Shown here one piece after another: positions 35,554 to 43,886 of a stretch of 59,755 bases of DNA. How positions within the stretch are numbered: the first letter of the stretch is position 1; every line of letters starts with the position of its first letter. A program made the translations under genes and the position numbers. The stretch covers positions 1 to 59,755 of the forward strand of contig NZ_JAGGOW010000070.1 of assembly GCF_018614135.1 (NCBI RefSeq), in the 5' to 3' direction. The DNA is from Streptomyces sp. ISL-66. GTDB lineage: Bacteria > Actinomycetota > Actinomycetes > Streptomycetales > Streptomycetaceae. The notes under the pieces were generated by a model. That model did not search any database and was not told the DNA's origin. It was given only the letters and a program-made list of their open reading frames with translations.

Positions 35554-36267
35554 ATGGTTTCGGGGGAACACCTACCGTATCTCAGCAAGGTCGCCGAGGT
35601 GCTCAAGATTCGTGTGCTGGTGGTCGAGGGCGACGCCGCCACGGCCGAGGAGAGGGTCCGGTACCTGCAAAGACAGGGCTACTCCGCGACCAGCGTGGGG
35701 ACCGGGGACGAGGCGTTGCGTGCGTACCGGCAAGCGGACTTGGTCGTGCTCGACCTCGACCTTCCGGACATCGACGGCCTGGAGGTCTGCAGATCGATCC
35801 GGGAAGCGGGGGACAAGCCCGTCATCGCCGTGACCACGCGTGACACCGAGCTGGACCGGGTCCTCGCCCTCCAGGCCGGGGCGGACGACTGCGTGCTCGC
35901 CTCGTGCGGAGTGCGCGAGATGGCGGCGCGCATCGAAGCGGTGATGCGGCGGACCCACGCCCGGTCCGAGTCCACCCGGAACATCTCCATGGGCCCGCTC
36001 CACATCGACGGCAGGTCCCGGGAAGTCCGCCTGCACGGCGGGCCGGTGAACCTGACGGCCAAGGAGTTCGAGCTGCTGCACATCCTGGCCTCGGAGCCCG
36101 AGAACGTCATCTCCCGCAAGGAGCTGATGGACAGGGTGTGGGAAACCAGCTGGGCGGACTCCAGCCGCACCATAGACACGCACGTGAGCAGCCTGCGCGC
36201 CAAGCTCGGCGCCGGCTCGTGGGTCATCACCATCCGGGGCGTCGGCTACCGCATGGGCCACGGGTGA
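35554..36267 (+). CDS. Atypical OmpR-type response regulator (JadR1-like)
   Basis: 237 aa: receiver domain (20-135) and winged helix (about 148-235; NLTAKEFELLHIL, RTIDTHVSSLRAKL, IRGVGYRMG). The phospho-acceptor Asp67 (VVLDLDLPD) is kept, but the acidic pocket reads VVEGDAA and the switch Lys of the usual KP motif is replaced (VLASCGV at 114-120). No kinase gene is adjacent. Such atypical receivers (JadR1, AurR1) activate aromatic polyketide clusters and can bind end products instead of phosphate. ATG 35554 has GGAGGGGG upstream. Confidence 0.88.
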   Translation: MVSGEHLPYLSKVAEVLKIRVLVVEGDAATAEERVRYLQRQGYSATSVGTGDEALRAYRQADLVVLDLDLPDIDGLEVCRSIREAGDKPVIAVTTRDTELDRVLALQAGADDCVLASCGVREMAARIEAVMRRTHARSESTRNISMGPLHIDGRSREVRLHGGPVNLTAKEFELLHILASEPENVISRKELMDRVWETSWADSSRTIDTHVSSLRAKLGAGSWVITIRGVGYRMGHG

Positions 36268-36366
36268 ACCCGCACCCGCCCGGACCGCGGATGGACCCGC
36301 CCGTGCCGCCGCCGGGCCCCGGTGCCCACCCGCGGGACGCGCGGGCCGGCCGGGCGGCGGGCTCGG

Positions 36367-36744
36367 TCAGGGCCGGGCGGATCCCGTCAGACCCATGTCC
36401 CCACCCATGTCCCCACCGATGTCCCCGATGTCGCGGCCGAGCTGCTCGATGAGCCGGGCGATGCGCTCCTCGTCGCGCCGGTAGTGGGTCCACTTGCCGA
36501 CGCGTGCGGAGCGGACGAGGCCCGCGCGTTCGAGTACGGCCATGTAGGCGGAGACGGTGGACTGTGCCAGACCGGTCTTGGCCTGGATGTGGCTGACGCA
36601 GACGCCGACCTCGTTGACGGGGAAGTGGTCCTCGGGCGTGCGCAGCCACTGCAGCACCTGGAGCCGCACGGGGTTGGCGAGCGCCTTGAGGGGTTCGATC
36701 AGGGTCGTGAGGTCCCCTGTCGCGGGCGTGTCGTGTGTCGTCAT
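36367..36744 (-). CDS. ArsR/SmtB-family repressor
   Basis: 125 aa, winged helix with ALANPVRLQVLQWL, VSHIQAKTGLAQSTVSAYMAVLERAGLV and the wing VGKWTHYRRDE. No obvious CXC metal site; a single Cys (VGVCVSH) is present, so an organic or redox signal is as likely as a metal. The C-terminus carries a Gly-Gly-Asp-Met repeat from a 12-bp DNA repeat (about 36388-36432). ATG 36744 has GAAGG upstream. Two palindromes with a shared half-site lie just upstream. Confidence 0.88.
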   Translation of the reverse strand: MTTHDTPATGDLTTLIEPLKALANPVRLQVLQWLRTPEDHFPVNEVGVCVSHIQAKTGLAQSTVSAYMAVLERAGLVRSARVGKWTHYRRDEERIARLIEQLGRDIGDIGGDMGGDMGLTGSARP

Positions 36745-36776
36745 CGAGCCTTCTCGGGTGGGCGCAGGACGGTCTT

Positions 36777-36802
36777 GATGTATCGAGGCTAAGCGATGCG
36801 TC
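36777..36802. promoter_or_regulatory. ArsR operator candidate 1
   Basis: GATGTATCG (36777-36785), 8-nt spacer, CGATGCGTC (36794-36802); arms match at 7 of 9 positions. It begins 33 bp before the arsR start, suited to autorepression. The half-site recurs in operator 2 and, exactly inverted, at 37032-37040. Confidence 0.6.
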
Positions 36803-36836
36803 ACCGTCGGCGGTCGGGGGCGGGCGTGGACCCGGC

Positions 36837-36867
36837 TTGACAAGATGCATCGAAGTATGGCGATACT
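36837..36867 (+). promoter_or_regulatory. Promoter candidate overlapped by operator 2
   Basis: TTGACA (36837-36842) with GATACT (36862-36867), 19-bp spacing. The spacer and -10 lie inside the palindrome at 36847-36874, so a bound repressor would block it. Points toward the AT-kinase gene with a long leader. Confidence 0.5.
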
Positions 36868-36874
36868 ACGATGC
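36847..36874. promoter_or_regulatory. ArsR operator candidate 2
   Basis: GCATCGAAGTAT (36847-36858), 4-nt spacer, ATACTACGATGC (36863-36874): 11 of 12 positions complementary. This 12-N4-12 form resembles the long inverted repeats bound by ArsR/SmtB dimers. Confidence 0.65.
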
Positions 36875-37108
36875 GTTGACTTCACCGGTGCCCGGCCCTC
36901 GTGCCCGGCGTCCCGGCCATTGCCGCCGAATACGGGGTTCTTCTTCCTGTCGGATGGGTTGTCGACGAAAAGACAGAATGAGACGTCAAGAGGAATTCGG
37001 TCGGACCGGGAACCGTCCAGAACCGTCCGATCGATACATCAGGACCGCGCGGCCTTCGGGCTCGCACGGTCCTTTTTTTGTTTCGCCAAAATGACGGACC
37101 TGTGTCCA

Positions 37109-37191
37109 TTGAAAAGTCTCTGACCTGCATCTTTGACAGGGCTCTGACATCTCTTGACGTTCCTTGATAACTCTCTTGCTCGTCCTGTAAA
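37109..37191 (+). promoter_or_regulatory. Helically phased heptamer array upstream of the AT-kinase gene
   Basis: Seven heptamers of type (T/C)TGAC-like begin at 37109, 37120, 37133, 37144, 37154, 37164 and 37176. Spacings are 11, 13, 11, 10, 10 and 12 bp, averaging one helical turn. TGTAAA (37186-37191) follows as a possible -10. This is the layout of SARP or OmpR-family activator sites. Confidence 0.6.
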
Positions 37192-37337
37192 GACGTAAAC
37201 AAGCCTGAATCTGAATGCATTGAATCAAGCCTGGCCGTTGGACAGACTTCTTCCTGTCATCCGATGGAAAGCGTCGGACGCATTGCCCGAATCCCGTTCC
37301 GTGGGAATGCAATCAACGCGAGAAGGCGACGATTCAC

Positions 37338-40300
37338 GTGTCCAGCTCCAGCTCCCCCGTCCAGCCGTTCCCGACCACCCCGTACCGGCCCGCCCTCGTC
37401 GAGGACATCCTCAGCACCAAGGACCGCGTACGCGTGGCCGGCTTCTTCCCCGGCCTGGGGAGCCGGGCCTCCTACCGGGACCTCGGCCGGTCCCTCCTCG
37501 ACTCCGGCATCCCCGAGATCACGGGCATCTACCAGGAAGCCGCCCGTGCCCTCGGCTTCCCCACCCGGCCCGATCTGCTGCTCGCGGCGTCCGAGAACCT
37601 TCCCGAGGGACAGATGGAGCGTCAGGGCTTCATCGGGGCGGCCCTGCTGGTGCACAGCCTGGTCCTGGACGCGTACCTGCGCGACCGCGCCGAGAAGAAC
37701 GGGACGCCGCTCGACTTCGTCGCCTACACGGGCGAGAGCTTCGGCGTCCTGACGGCCGCGGTGGCCAGCGGCTCCCTGTCCGTCTTCGACGGCGTGAAGA
37801 TCGCCAAGGCGTTCACCCCGCTGATGCTGCTGGCGGCGGGCGGCGAGCGCACCGACGAGGCGTACGCCCGGAACATGGCCTGCTACCTGCCCGAATCCGT
37901 CCTGCGGGCACCCCTGGTGGCGGAGCCCTCCCACGTGGTCGCCCTGCGGGCGCAGAGCCCCGACGCCCTCGCGACGGTCCTGGCCGCGCTGCGGGACGCG
38001 TTCCCGGTCACGGACGTCGAAGTGCACAAGGCCTACTCGCCGACCCAGGCGAACCTGTACGTGCGCACCGGCGTCAAGACCTACTTCGACCGGTTCGTCG
38101 CCGCCGCGCCGGGCCTGGAGACCGAAGAGCTGAAGGACCCGACCTTCTTCCTGGCCCACTCCGCGCGGATGCTGCCCGCCCGCCGGGCACTGGAGAAGTT
38201 CATCGACGTCCAGCTGGTCCGGTTCGCCGAGCCCCGCGTCCCGGTCGTCTCGAACCACGACACGTCGCTGCTCACCACGGCGGCCGGCATCCGCGAGGGG
38301 ATCCTGGCCATGACCGACCGGGTCATGGCGTCCCGGGACACCTGCGAGACCATCGACAGCCTCGACGCGGACATGGTCCTGGAGCTGGGCCTCGGCAACA
38401 AGTCCGCCCGCCTGCTGAAGGACAACCACACCGACGCCCCCGTCCTGGCCTACACGGGAACCCCCGAGGACACCGACCGGTTCCTGCACGCGCTCGGCGT
38501 GGTCGACGGCCTGATGACCGACCTGGAGAAGCTGTACGCCTCGGGGGAGGAGCTGCACACCGGGCACTACGACTCCCTGCGTGAGCTGTTCCGCCTCGCC
38601 GCCGGATCCGAGTTCTGGGACGATCACTTCTCCCGCACCCTCGGACGCGTCATCACCGCGGAGATGCTGTGCCCCGCCCGGGAAGGCGCGGCCTCGTTCT
38701 ACGCGTTGCTCGAGGTCTTCCAGCACACCCGCGAGCACCGGGATCACATCGCCCTGGACCGGGGCGAGCTGGTCACCAAGGCGCGCCTGAAGAAGCGTTT
38801 CACCAGCGAGGATCCCGAGCTCGTCGGCAAGGCCTACGCCGAACTCCGCGTCATCGACCGCGAGGGCCGTGCCACGACGCGGACGCTGGACACCGACCGC
38901 CCCGAGGTGGTCGTCTTCCACTTCGACGCACTGGCCGACCTCGACGAGGAGGAACTCGCCCGCAGGACCCAGCTCCTCCTCGACACCGAGCCCGCCGCCC
39001 TCCAGGCGTACGACCAGATGCTGAAGGCCCTGCGCGGCGGCGGGCGCGCCGGCCGCGTGGACCACCGCATCGTCTACCCGTACCTGCTCTTCCAGGCCCT
39101 CGTCCGCAACCGGCCCGCGCTGTTCGCGCAGAGCGACCACTACCTGGAGGGCAGCGACGCGCTCGGCTGGCTCGTCACCCTGGCCGTCTCCGGCGCCATC
39201 TCACTGACCGAGGTGGTCGCGCTGGCCGCGGCGCGGCTGCGCGACGACGCCGTGGAGCTGGTGCTCGGCGGCCTCACCGACGCCGCGATCTCGGTGATAT
39301 CGCCCGAGGGCGTGCCCGTGCAGTCCAAGAAGGACCTTCAGGACGCGACCCGCTCGGTGCTCCGGGGCAGCACCCTGAACACCGAGGTGCGCCGGATCCA
39401 CCTCAACGGCAACTGCCAGGTCATCTCCCTCGGTTCGGACCTGGAGGCCACCGCCCTCGACCTCGGCCCCTACCACGGGCACGTCATCCGCGTCGATGAG
39501 CCGGCCGAGGCCTGGAGGAAGCGGATCAGCCCCGCCCTGGACCGCTTCGAGTACGCCTGCGTCCTCGCGATGACCGTCGAGAACGAGCGCGTCCTGGAGA
39601 ACGCCCGGAGCCGCAAGGTGCTCTCCAGCACGGTCTGCGCCTACGTCGAACCCGGCGAGACGATCGTCAACTTCGGCAAGGGCGGCAGCGAGTCCATGAC
39701 CGTCTTCGTCCGCAAGGAGGGCGAGGAGCGCGTCAGAGTGCGGAAGATACTGAGCGAGTCCCTGACGACCGCGCGGTGGAACCCGGACGGGCACGGCGTG
39801 ATGCTGCCGCCGTTCGCGAAGGCCAAGAAGCAGGCCGAGTTCCTGCACGCGCTGCCCGCGCCGGTGCGCGACCACTTCCCCGAGGCCTTCGCCACCCTGG
39901 AGCGGGAGATCCCCGTCCCGTCCCACCTGCGCGCGCAGGGCCGTACCGGCTACCGCGAGGTCATCTACGAGATGAGCTACGTGGAGGGCGAAGAGGTGAG
40001 CCGCTTCGTGGAGAAGCACGTACCGCCGCCGGCGGTGGTCGCCCGGCTCTACGAGCAGGTCATCCGCGTGCTGAACGAGAACGTGCACAGCGTGGGCCGG
40101 GTCCCGGCCCCGGGCGAGACGCTGGAGACCTCCTACTTCAGGAAGATCGAGGACCGGCTGGACCTGTGCCGCCGCACGGCGCCGCAGACCTTCGGCGCGC
40201 CTCTCCTCGACTCCGAGCGCATCGTCGTCAACGGCGTCTCCTACCTCAACCACTCGGCTCTGCTGGAGCGTTTCCGGGCCGCCCCCGAGTTCCTGGAGAT

Positions 40301-41057
40301 GCTGGAGCCGGCCTTCCACTCGCTCGTCATGGGCGACACGAACACCGAGAACATCAAGATCACCGACAGCGAGCCGCTGCTGCACGCCCAGCGGGTGATC
40401 GAAGCCGGGGCGCCGCGGGAGGAGATCGACGCGGCACTGGCGGCCATCACCCCCGACTCGCTGGGGATCAAGTTCCTCGACCCGCGGGCGATCGGCTACA
40501 AGAGCGACGGCGAGGACACGCGCGACGACGCGATGTACGACAACAAGCCGTGGCACAACTCCATCGGCCACTACGACGAGATCCACTTCGAGCAGTTCAC
40601 GATGCGCGTGGACGTGGCGGCGGGCAGGACCCCCCGCGTCGACATCGCGTTCCTGGCGGACAACCCGTACCAGCGGGCCTACCGGGTACGGGACGTGGTC
40701 CTCACCGGGGGCACGGTCGACCACGCGGCTCCCGAGGGCATGGAGGACTACTTCGCGCCCGTGATGACGGCCGCGCTCGGGCTCGACGACCCGGACTGCG
40801 CCTACCTGAGGGACGACCCGTACTGGCTGGTCCGGTTCGTGTTCATGATGGGGCAGCACTTCACCGCCATGCCTCCGTTCCACTTCCAGAAGGAGCTGGA
40901 CGGCACGCTGATGGACACCTACCAGACCCAGCGCCGCCCCGTGGCGATCTACTGCGAGGGCATCAAGTGGCTCAACTGGGCCCTGCAGATGCTGGAGGGC
41001 ACCAGGACCGAGTTCCTGGGCATCGCCGTGGCGCCGCGGCGGCGCCCGGGCAACTGA
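37338..41057 (+). CDS. Acyltransferase / pseudo-acyltransferase / kinase-like fusion protein
   Basis: 1239 aa. Residues about 30-375 are a malonyltransferase-type AT: FFPGLGS (37-42), nucleophile elbow GESFG with Ser134, and catalytic His274 (LAHSARMLP). Residues about 520-700 look like a second AT that has lost its nucleophile: VVVFHFD replaces the FPGQGS motif and SDALGW (606-611) replaces GHSxGE, followed by the typical SGAISLTEV. Residues about 780-1239 resemble aminoglycoside/capsule-type kinases: YEMSYVEG hinge, catalytic loop VMGDTNTENIKI (Asp1000, Asn1005), metal-binding IKFLDPRA (Asp1048). The usual catalytic-loop His is Met. GTG start at 37338. I know of no described protein with this order; substrates unknown. 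Confidence 0.75.
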   Translation: MSSSSSPVQPFPTTPYRPALVEDILSTKDRVRVAGFFPGLGSRASYRDLGRSLLDSGIPEITGIYQEAARALGFPTRPDLLLAASENLPEGQMERQGFIGAALLVHSLVLDAYLRDRAEKNGTPLDFVAYTGESFGVLTAAVASGSLSVFDGVKIAKAFTPLMLLAAGGERTDEAYARNMACYLPESVLRAPLVAEPSHVVALRAQSPDALATVLAALRDAFPVTDVEVHKAYSPTQANLYVRTGVKTYFDRFVAAAPGLETEELKDPTFFLAHSARMLPARRALEKFIDVQLVRFAEPRVPVVSNHDTSLLTTAAGIREGILAMTDRVMASRDTCETIDSLDADMVLELGLGNKSARLLKDNHTDAPVLAYTGTPEDTDRFLHALGVVDGLMTDLEKLYASGEELHTGHYDSLRELFRLAAGSEFWDDHFSRTLGRVITAEMLCPAREGAASFYALLEVFQHTREHRDHIALDRGELVTKARLKKRFTSEDPELVGKAYAELRVIDREGRATTRTLDTDRPEVVVFHFDALADLDEEELARRTQLLLDTEPAALQAYDQMLKALRGGGRAGRVDHRIVYPYLLFQALVRNRPALFAQSDHYLEGSDALGWLVTLAVSGAISLTEVVALAAARLRDDAVELVLGGLTDAAISVISPEGVPVQSKKDLQDATRSVLRGSTLNTEVRRIHLNGNCQVISLGSDLEATALDLGPYHGHVIRVDEPAEAWRKRISPALDRFEYACVLAMTVENERVLENARSRKVLSSTVCAYVEPGETIVNFGKGGSESMTVFVRKEGEERVRVRKILSESLTTARWNPDGHGVMLPPFAKAKKQAEFLHALPAPVRDHFPEAFATLEREIPVPSHLRAQGRTGYREVIYEMSYVEGEEVSRFVEKHVPPPAVVARLYEQVIRVLNENVHSVGRVPAPGETLETSYFRKIEDRLDLCRRTAPQTFGAPLLDSERIVVNGVSYLNHSALLERFRAAPEFLEMLEPAFHSLVMGDTNTENIKITDSEPLLHAQRVIEAGAPREEIDAALAAITPDSLGIKFLDPRAIGYKSDGEDTRDDAMYDNKPWHNSIGHYDEIHFEQFTMRVDVAAGRTPRVDIAFLADNPYQRAYRVRDVVLTGGTVDHAAPEGMEDYFAPVMTAALGLDDPDCAYLRDDPYWLVRFVFMMGQHFTAMPPFHFQKELDGTLMDTYQTQRRPVAIYCEGIKWLNWALQMLEGTRTEFLGIAVAPRRRPGN

Positions 41058-41088
41058 TCCCCCGGCACCTGCCCGCCCGGTGACGCGT

Positions 41089-41119
41089 GCCGCGGTTCCC
41101 CCTCCCGGGGGACCGCGGC
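41089..41119. terminator. Bidirectional hairpin between AT-kinase and carboxylase genes
   Basis: Arms GCCGCGGTTCCCCC (41089-41102) and GGGGGACCGCGGC (41107-41119), one bulged base, 4-nt loop, between convergent genes. Confidence 0.8.
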
Positions 41120-41135
41120 GGCGCGCACCGCGCGC

Positions 41136-42728
41136 TCACACCGGCTGGTTGCCGTGCTTGCGCTCCGGCAGCGAGGCCTGCTTGGCCCGCAGCATCGCCA
41201 GCGAGCGGATCAGTACCTGCCGCGTCTCCCCCGGATCGATGACGTCGTCCACGAGCCCGCGCTCGGCGGCGTAGTACGGATGCATCAGTTCGGCCTTGTA
41301 CTGCTTGACGAGTTGTTCCCGTGTCGCCTCCGGGTCGTCGGAGGCGACGATCTCCTTGCGGAAGACCACGTTCGCCGCGCCCTCGGCGCCCATCACCGCG
41401 ATCTCGTTGATGGGCCAGGCGAAGGCGAGGTCCGCGCCGATGGACCGCGAGTCCATGACGATGTACGCCCCGCCGTAGGCCTTGCGGACGACCAGGGAGA
41501 TCCGCGGGACGGTCGCGTTGCAGTACGCGTACAGCAGCTTGGCTCCGTGCCGGATGATCCCGTTGTGCTCCTGGTCGACGCCCGGCAGGAAGCCGGGCAC
41601 GTCCACCAGGGTGAGCAGCGGGACGTTGAAGGCGTCGCAGGTCTGGACGAACCGGGCGGCCTTCTCCGAACCGTGGATGTCCAGAACGCCGGCCAGGGCG
41701 GCCGGCTGGTTGGCGACGATGCCCACGACGTGGCCGTCGAGCCGGGCGTAGGCGCACACGATGTTCTGCGCCCAGGCCTCGTGCACCTCGAAGAACTCGC
41801 CGTCGTCGACGATCTCCCCGATCACCTTGCGCATGTCGTACGCCTGGCCCGGGTCGGCGGGCACCACGTCGGCCAGGCCGTCGGTGCGGCGGTCGGCGGG
41901 GTCGTCGCCGCGGACGACCGGCGGCAGCTCGCGGTTGTTCTGCGGGAGCATCGAGAGCAGGTAGCGCACGTCCTCGAGGCATTCCTCCTCGGTGTCGTAC
42001 GCGAATCCGGCGACGCCGGAGACGGAGGCGTGCACGTCGGCGCCGCCCAGGCCGTTCTGCGTGATCTGCTCACCGGTCACCGCGCGGACCACGTCCGGCC
42101 CGGTGATGAACATCTGCGAGGTCTCGCGCACCATGAACACGAAGTCCGTGAGCGCCGGGGAGTACGCCGCCCCGCCCGCGCACGGTCCGAGCATGACGCT
42201 GATCTGCGGGATCACCCCCGAGGCGCGGGTGTTGCGGCGGAAGATGCCGCCGTATCCGGCGAGGGCGCAGACCCCCTCCTGGATGCGGGCGCCGGCGCCG
42301 TCGTTGAGGGAGACCAGCGGGGCGCCGGCCTTCTCGGCCAGGTCCATCACCTTGTGGATCTTCTCGGCGTGCGCCTCGCCGAGCGCGCCGCCGAAGACCC
42401 GGAAGTCGTGCGCGTACGCGAACACCGTGTTGCCGTGGACCTGGCCCCAGCCGATCACGACGCCGTCGCCGTGCGGTCTGCGGTGCTGCAGGCCGAAACC
42501 GGTGGCCCGGTGCCGGCGGAGCGGCTCGATCTCCGTGAACGTTCCCTCGTCGAAGAGGAGGTCGAGTCGTTCGTAGGCGGTCAGCTTGCCCTTGGCGTGC
42601 TGCCGCTTCGTCGCTTCGGGGTCCGGACCGCGGCTCACCTCGTCCTTCAGCCGGTTGAGTTCTGCGGTGGACCGGTGCAGGCTCGGCGAGGGAGCGAGCG
42701 TGGTCAGCAGTTCGTCGAAGGTCGTCAT
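41136..42728 (-). CDS. Acyl-CoA carboxylase, carboxyltransferase beta subunit
   Basis: 530 aa, PccB/AccD-type carboxyltransferase with both crotonase-like halves: KLTAYERLDLLFDEGTF, GGALGEAHAEKIHKVMDLA, GARIQEGVCALAGYGGIF, then VDVPGFLPGVDQEHNGIIRHGAKLLYAY and KAYGGAYIVMDSRSIGADLAFAWP. The GPCAGGAAYSPALTDF oxyanion block is intact. Makes malonyl- or methylmalonyl-CoA with a biotinylated alpha subunit encoded elsewhere. A small epsilon-like subunit is encoded at 51714. Downstream of SARP 2 with its own SARP-like box in the 91-bp gap. Confidence 0.95.
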   Translation of the reverse strand: MTTFDELLTTLAPSPSLHRSTAELNRLKDEVSRGPDPEATKRQHAKGKLTAYERLDLLFDEGTFTEIEPLRRHRATGFGLQHRRPHGDGVVIGWGQVHGNTVFAYAHDFRVFGGALGEAHAEKIHKVMDLAEKAGAPLVSLNDGAGARIQEGVCALAGYGGIFRRNTRASGVIPQISVMLGPCAGGAAYSPALTDFVFMVRETSQMFITGPDVVRAVTGEQITQNGLGGADVHASVSGVAGFAYDTEEECLEDVRYLLSMLPQNNRELPPVVRGDDPADRRTDGLADVVPADPGQAYDMRKVIGEIVDDGEFFEVHEAWAQNIVCAYARLDGHVVGIVANQPAALAGVLDIHGSEKAARFVQTCDAFNVPLLTLVDVPGFLPGVDQEHNGIIRHGAKLLYAYCNATVPRISLVVRKAYGGAYIVMDSRSIGADLAFAWPINEIAVMGAEGAANVVFRKEIVASDDPEATREQLVKQYKAELMHPYYAAERGLVDDVIDPGETRQVLIRSLAMLRAKQASLPERKHGNQPV

Positions 42729-42781
42729 CGCCCCAAGCTAGGAACGACCCCTCAAAGACGTCGGCACGTCCCCTGGAGCCT

Positions 42782-42809
42782 GGCTCGACCGGCCGCGAGC
42801 CACGCTCGA
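42782..42809 (-). promoter_or_regulatory. SARP-type heptamer box before the carboxylase gene
   Basis: On the minus strand TCGAGCG (from 42809), TCGCGGC (from 42798) and TCGAGCC (from 42788), spaced 11 and 10 bp. TCGAG matches the consensus of ActII-ORF4/DnrI-type SARPs. No clear -10 at the expected 8 bp downstream. Confidence 0.5.
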
Positions 42810-42819
42810 CCGGCGGCCG

Positions 42820-43647
42820 CTAATCGGCCGCCGCGACGTACTGGAGCACGCGGGGCTGGGCGGCGCCCACCGGGTCGACCCGGTCCAGGTCACCGGACAG
42901 GACGGCCTGGTGCAGCAGTTGGAGCGGAGCGGACGGTTCGAGCCCCAGCTCGCGCACCAGCGACCCCCGCAGCCGCTGGTAGGCCTCGAGGGCGCGCCAG
43001 CTTCCGCCCGCCCGGTGCAGGGCGCGCATCAGCTGTCCGCAGAAGCCCTCGTGGAGCGGATGACGGGCGGCCAGCACCCGCAGTTCCGGGATCACTTCGG
43101 CGTGCCGGCCGAGCCGGATGTCGGCCTCGATGCGCCGTTCGAGGGCGGCGGTGCGCTCCTCGTTCAGCCGCAGCACCTCCAGTTCGAGCACCGACCCCGC
43201 CCGTACGTCGACCAGCGCCGGGCCCTGCCACAGCGCGAGCGCGCGGCCGAGCAGATCGGACGCGGCCCGGTAGTCGCCGGCGTCGTAGCCGGCCCGGCCG
43301 CAGTCGGCGAGCCGTTCGAACTCGTGGGCGTCCACCTGGCCCGGCTGCACCTGGAGCAGGTAGCCGCCGAACTGCGTGACCAGGACGTCCTTGGCGTCGA
43401 GCAGCGGATCCCCGTCCAGTGCCGCACCGATCTTCCGGCGCAGCTGCAGGATGTACGTCTGCAGTGTGGTGGACGCGCTGCGGGGGATGTCCTCGCCCCA
43501 GATCTCTTCCATCAGCGTCGGTACGGTGACCACGCGCTCGGCGTGCAGGCCGAGAAGCGCCAGGAGCTGCCTGGGCTTCGCCGCGCTCGGAACCACCGAG
43601 ACACCGCGCTCGTGGACGGCGAGTGACCCGAGTACTTTGATCTCCAT
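42820..43647 (-). CDS. SARP-family transcriptional activator 2
   Basis: 275 aa, winged helix (MEIKVLGSLAVHERG..., AAKPRQLLALLGLHAERVV, TTLQTYILQLRRKIG) and activation domain. Typical cluster-situated SARP. ATG 43647 has GGGGAG upstream, so longer frames are rejected. Its target may include the carboxylase gene right after it and the FAAL operon, both preceded by TCGAG-type heptamers. Confidence 0.93.
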   Translation of the reverse strand: MEIKVLGSLAVHERGVSVVPSAAKPRQLLALLGLHAERVVTVPTLMEEIWGEDIPRSASTTLQTYILQLRRKIGAALDGDPLLDAKDVLVTQFGGYLLQVQPGQVDAHEFERLADCGRAGYDAGDYRAASDLLGRALALWQGPALVDVRAGSVLELEVLRLNEERTAALERRIEADIRLGRHAEVIPELRVLAARHPLHEGFCGQLMRALHRAGGSWRALEAYQRLRGSLVRELGLEPSAPLQLLHQAVLSGDLDRVDPVGAAQPRVLQYVAAAD

Positions 43648-43886
43648 GCGTGTGCTCCCCCTTGTCGAGCCACGGCCGTCGGCCAAACCCTGCGACGACC
43701 CTTTGGAGTCAGGTACAGCAGACTCGCACCGGGGGACGGCCGCGGCCCAGTGAGGCACACACGAGGCGAATCATGAAAAAGTCATAGGGGGCTGGTGAAC
43801 GTCGCACTGCCGGTCCCATGAGGCGCCACCCCAGACTCTCGACCCAGACAGACGCCAAGCAGCACCGTTCGTCACAGGGGGAAGTC

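Larger units (their letters stand above)
36745..37337. promoter_or_regulatory. 593-bp regulatory region before the AT-kinase gene
   Basis: No convincing gene. Contents in order: ArsR-type operator 1 (36777-36802), a TTGACA promoter overlapped by operator 2 (36837-36874), a direct repeat AACCGTCC (37011-37028), a lone half-site CGATACATC (37032-37040), and a heptamer array with a possible -10 (37109-37191). The region is more AT-rich than its surroundings, especially 37080-37260. Confidence 0.7.

Noticed and set aside
36845..37123. A 92-residue plus-strand frame upstream of the AT-kinase gene
   Set aside because: Odd codon use, no ribosome site, and it lies across the operator and promoter elements.
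43818..43886. Longer precursor-peptide start upstream of 43887
   Set aside because: The ATG at 43887 has the ribosome site GGGGGAAG, and the extension adds Arg/Gln-rich sequence unlike a leader peptide.
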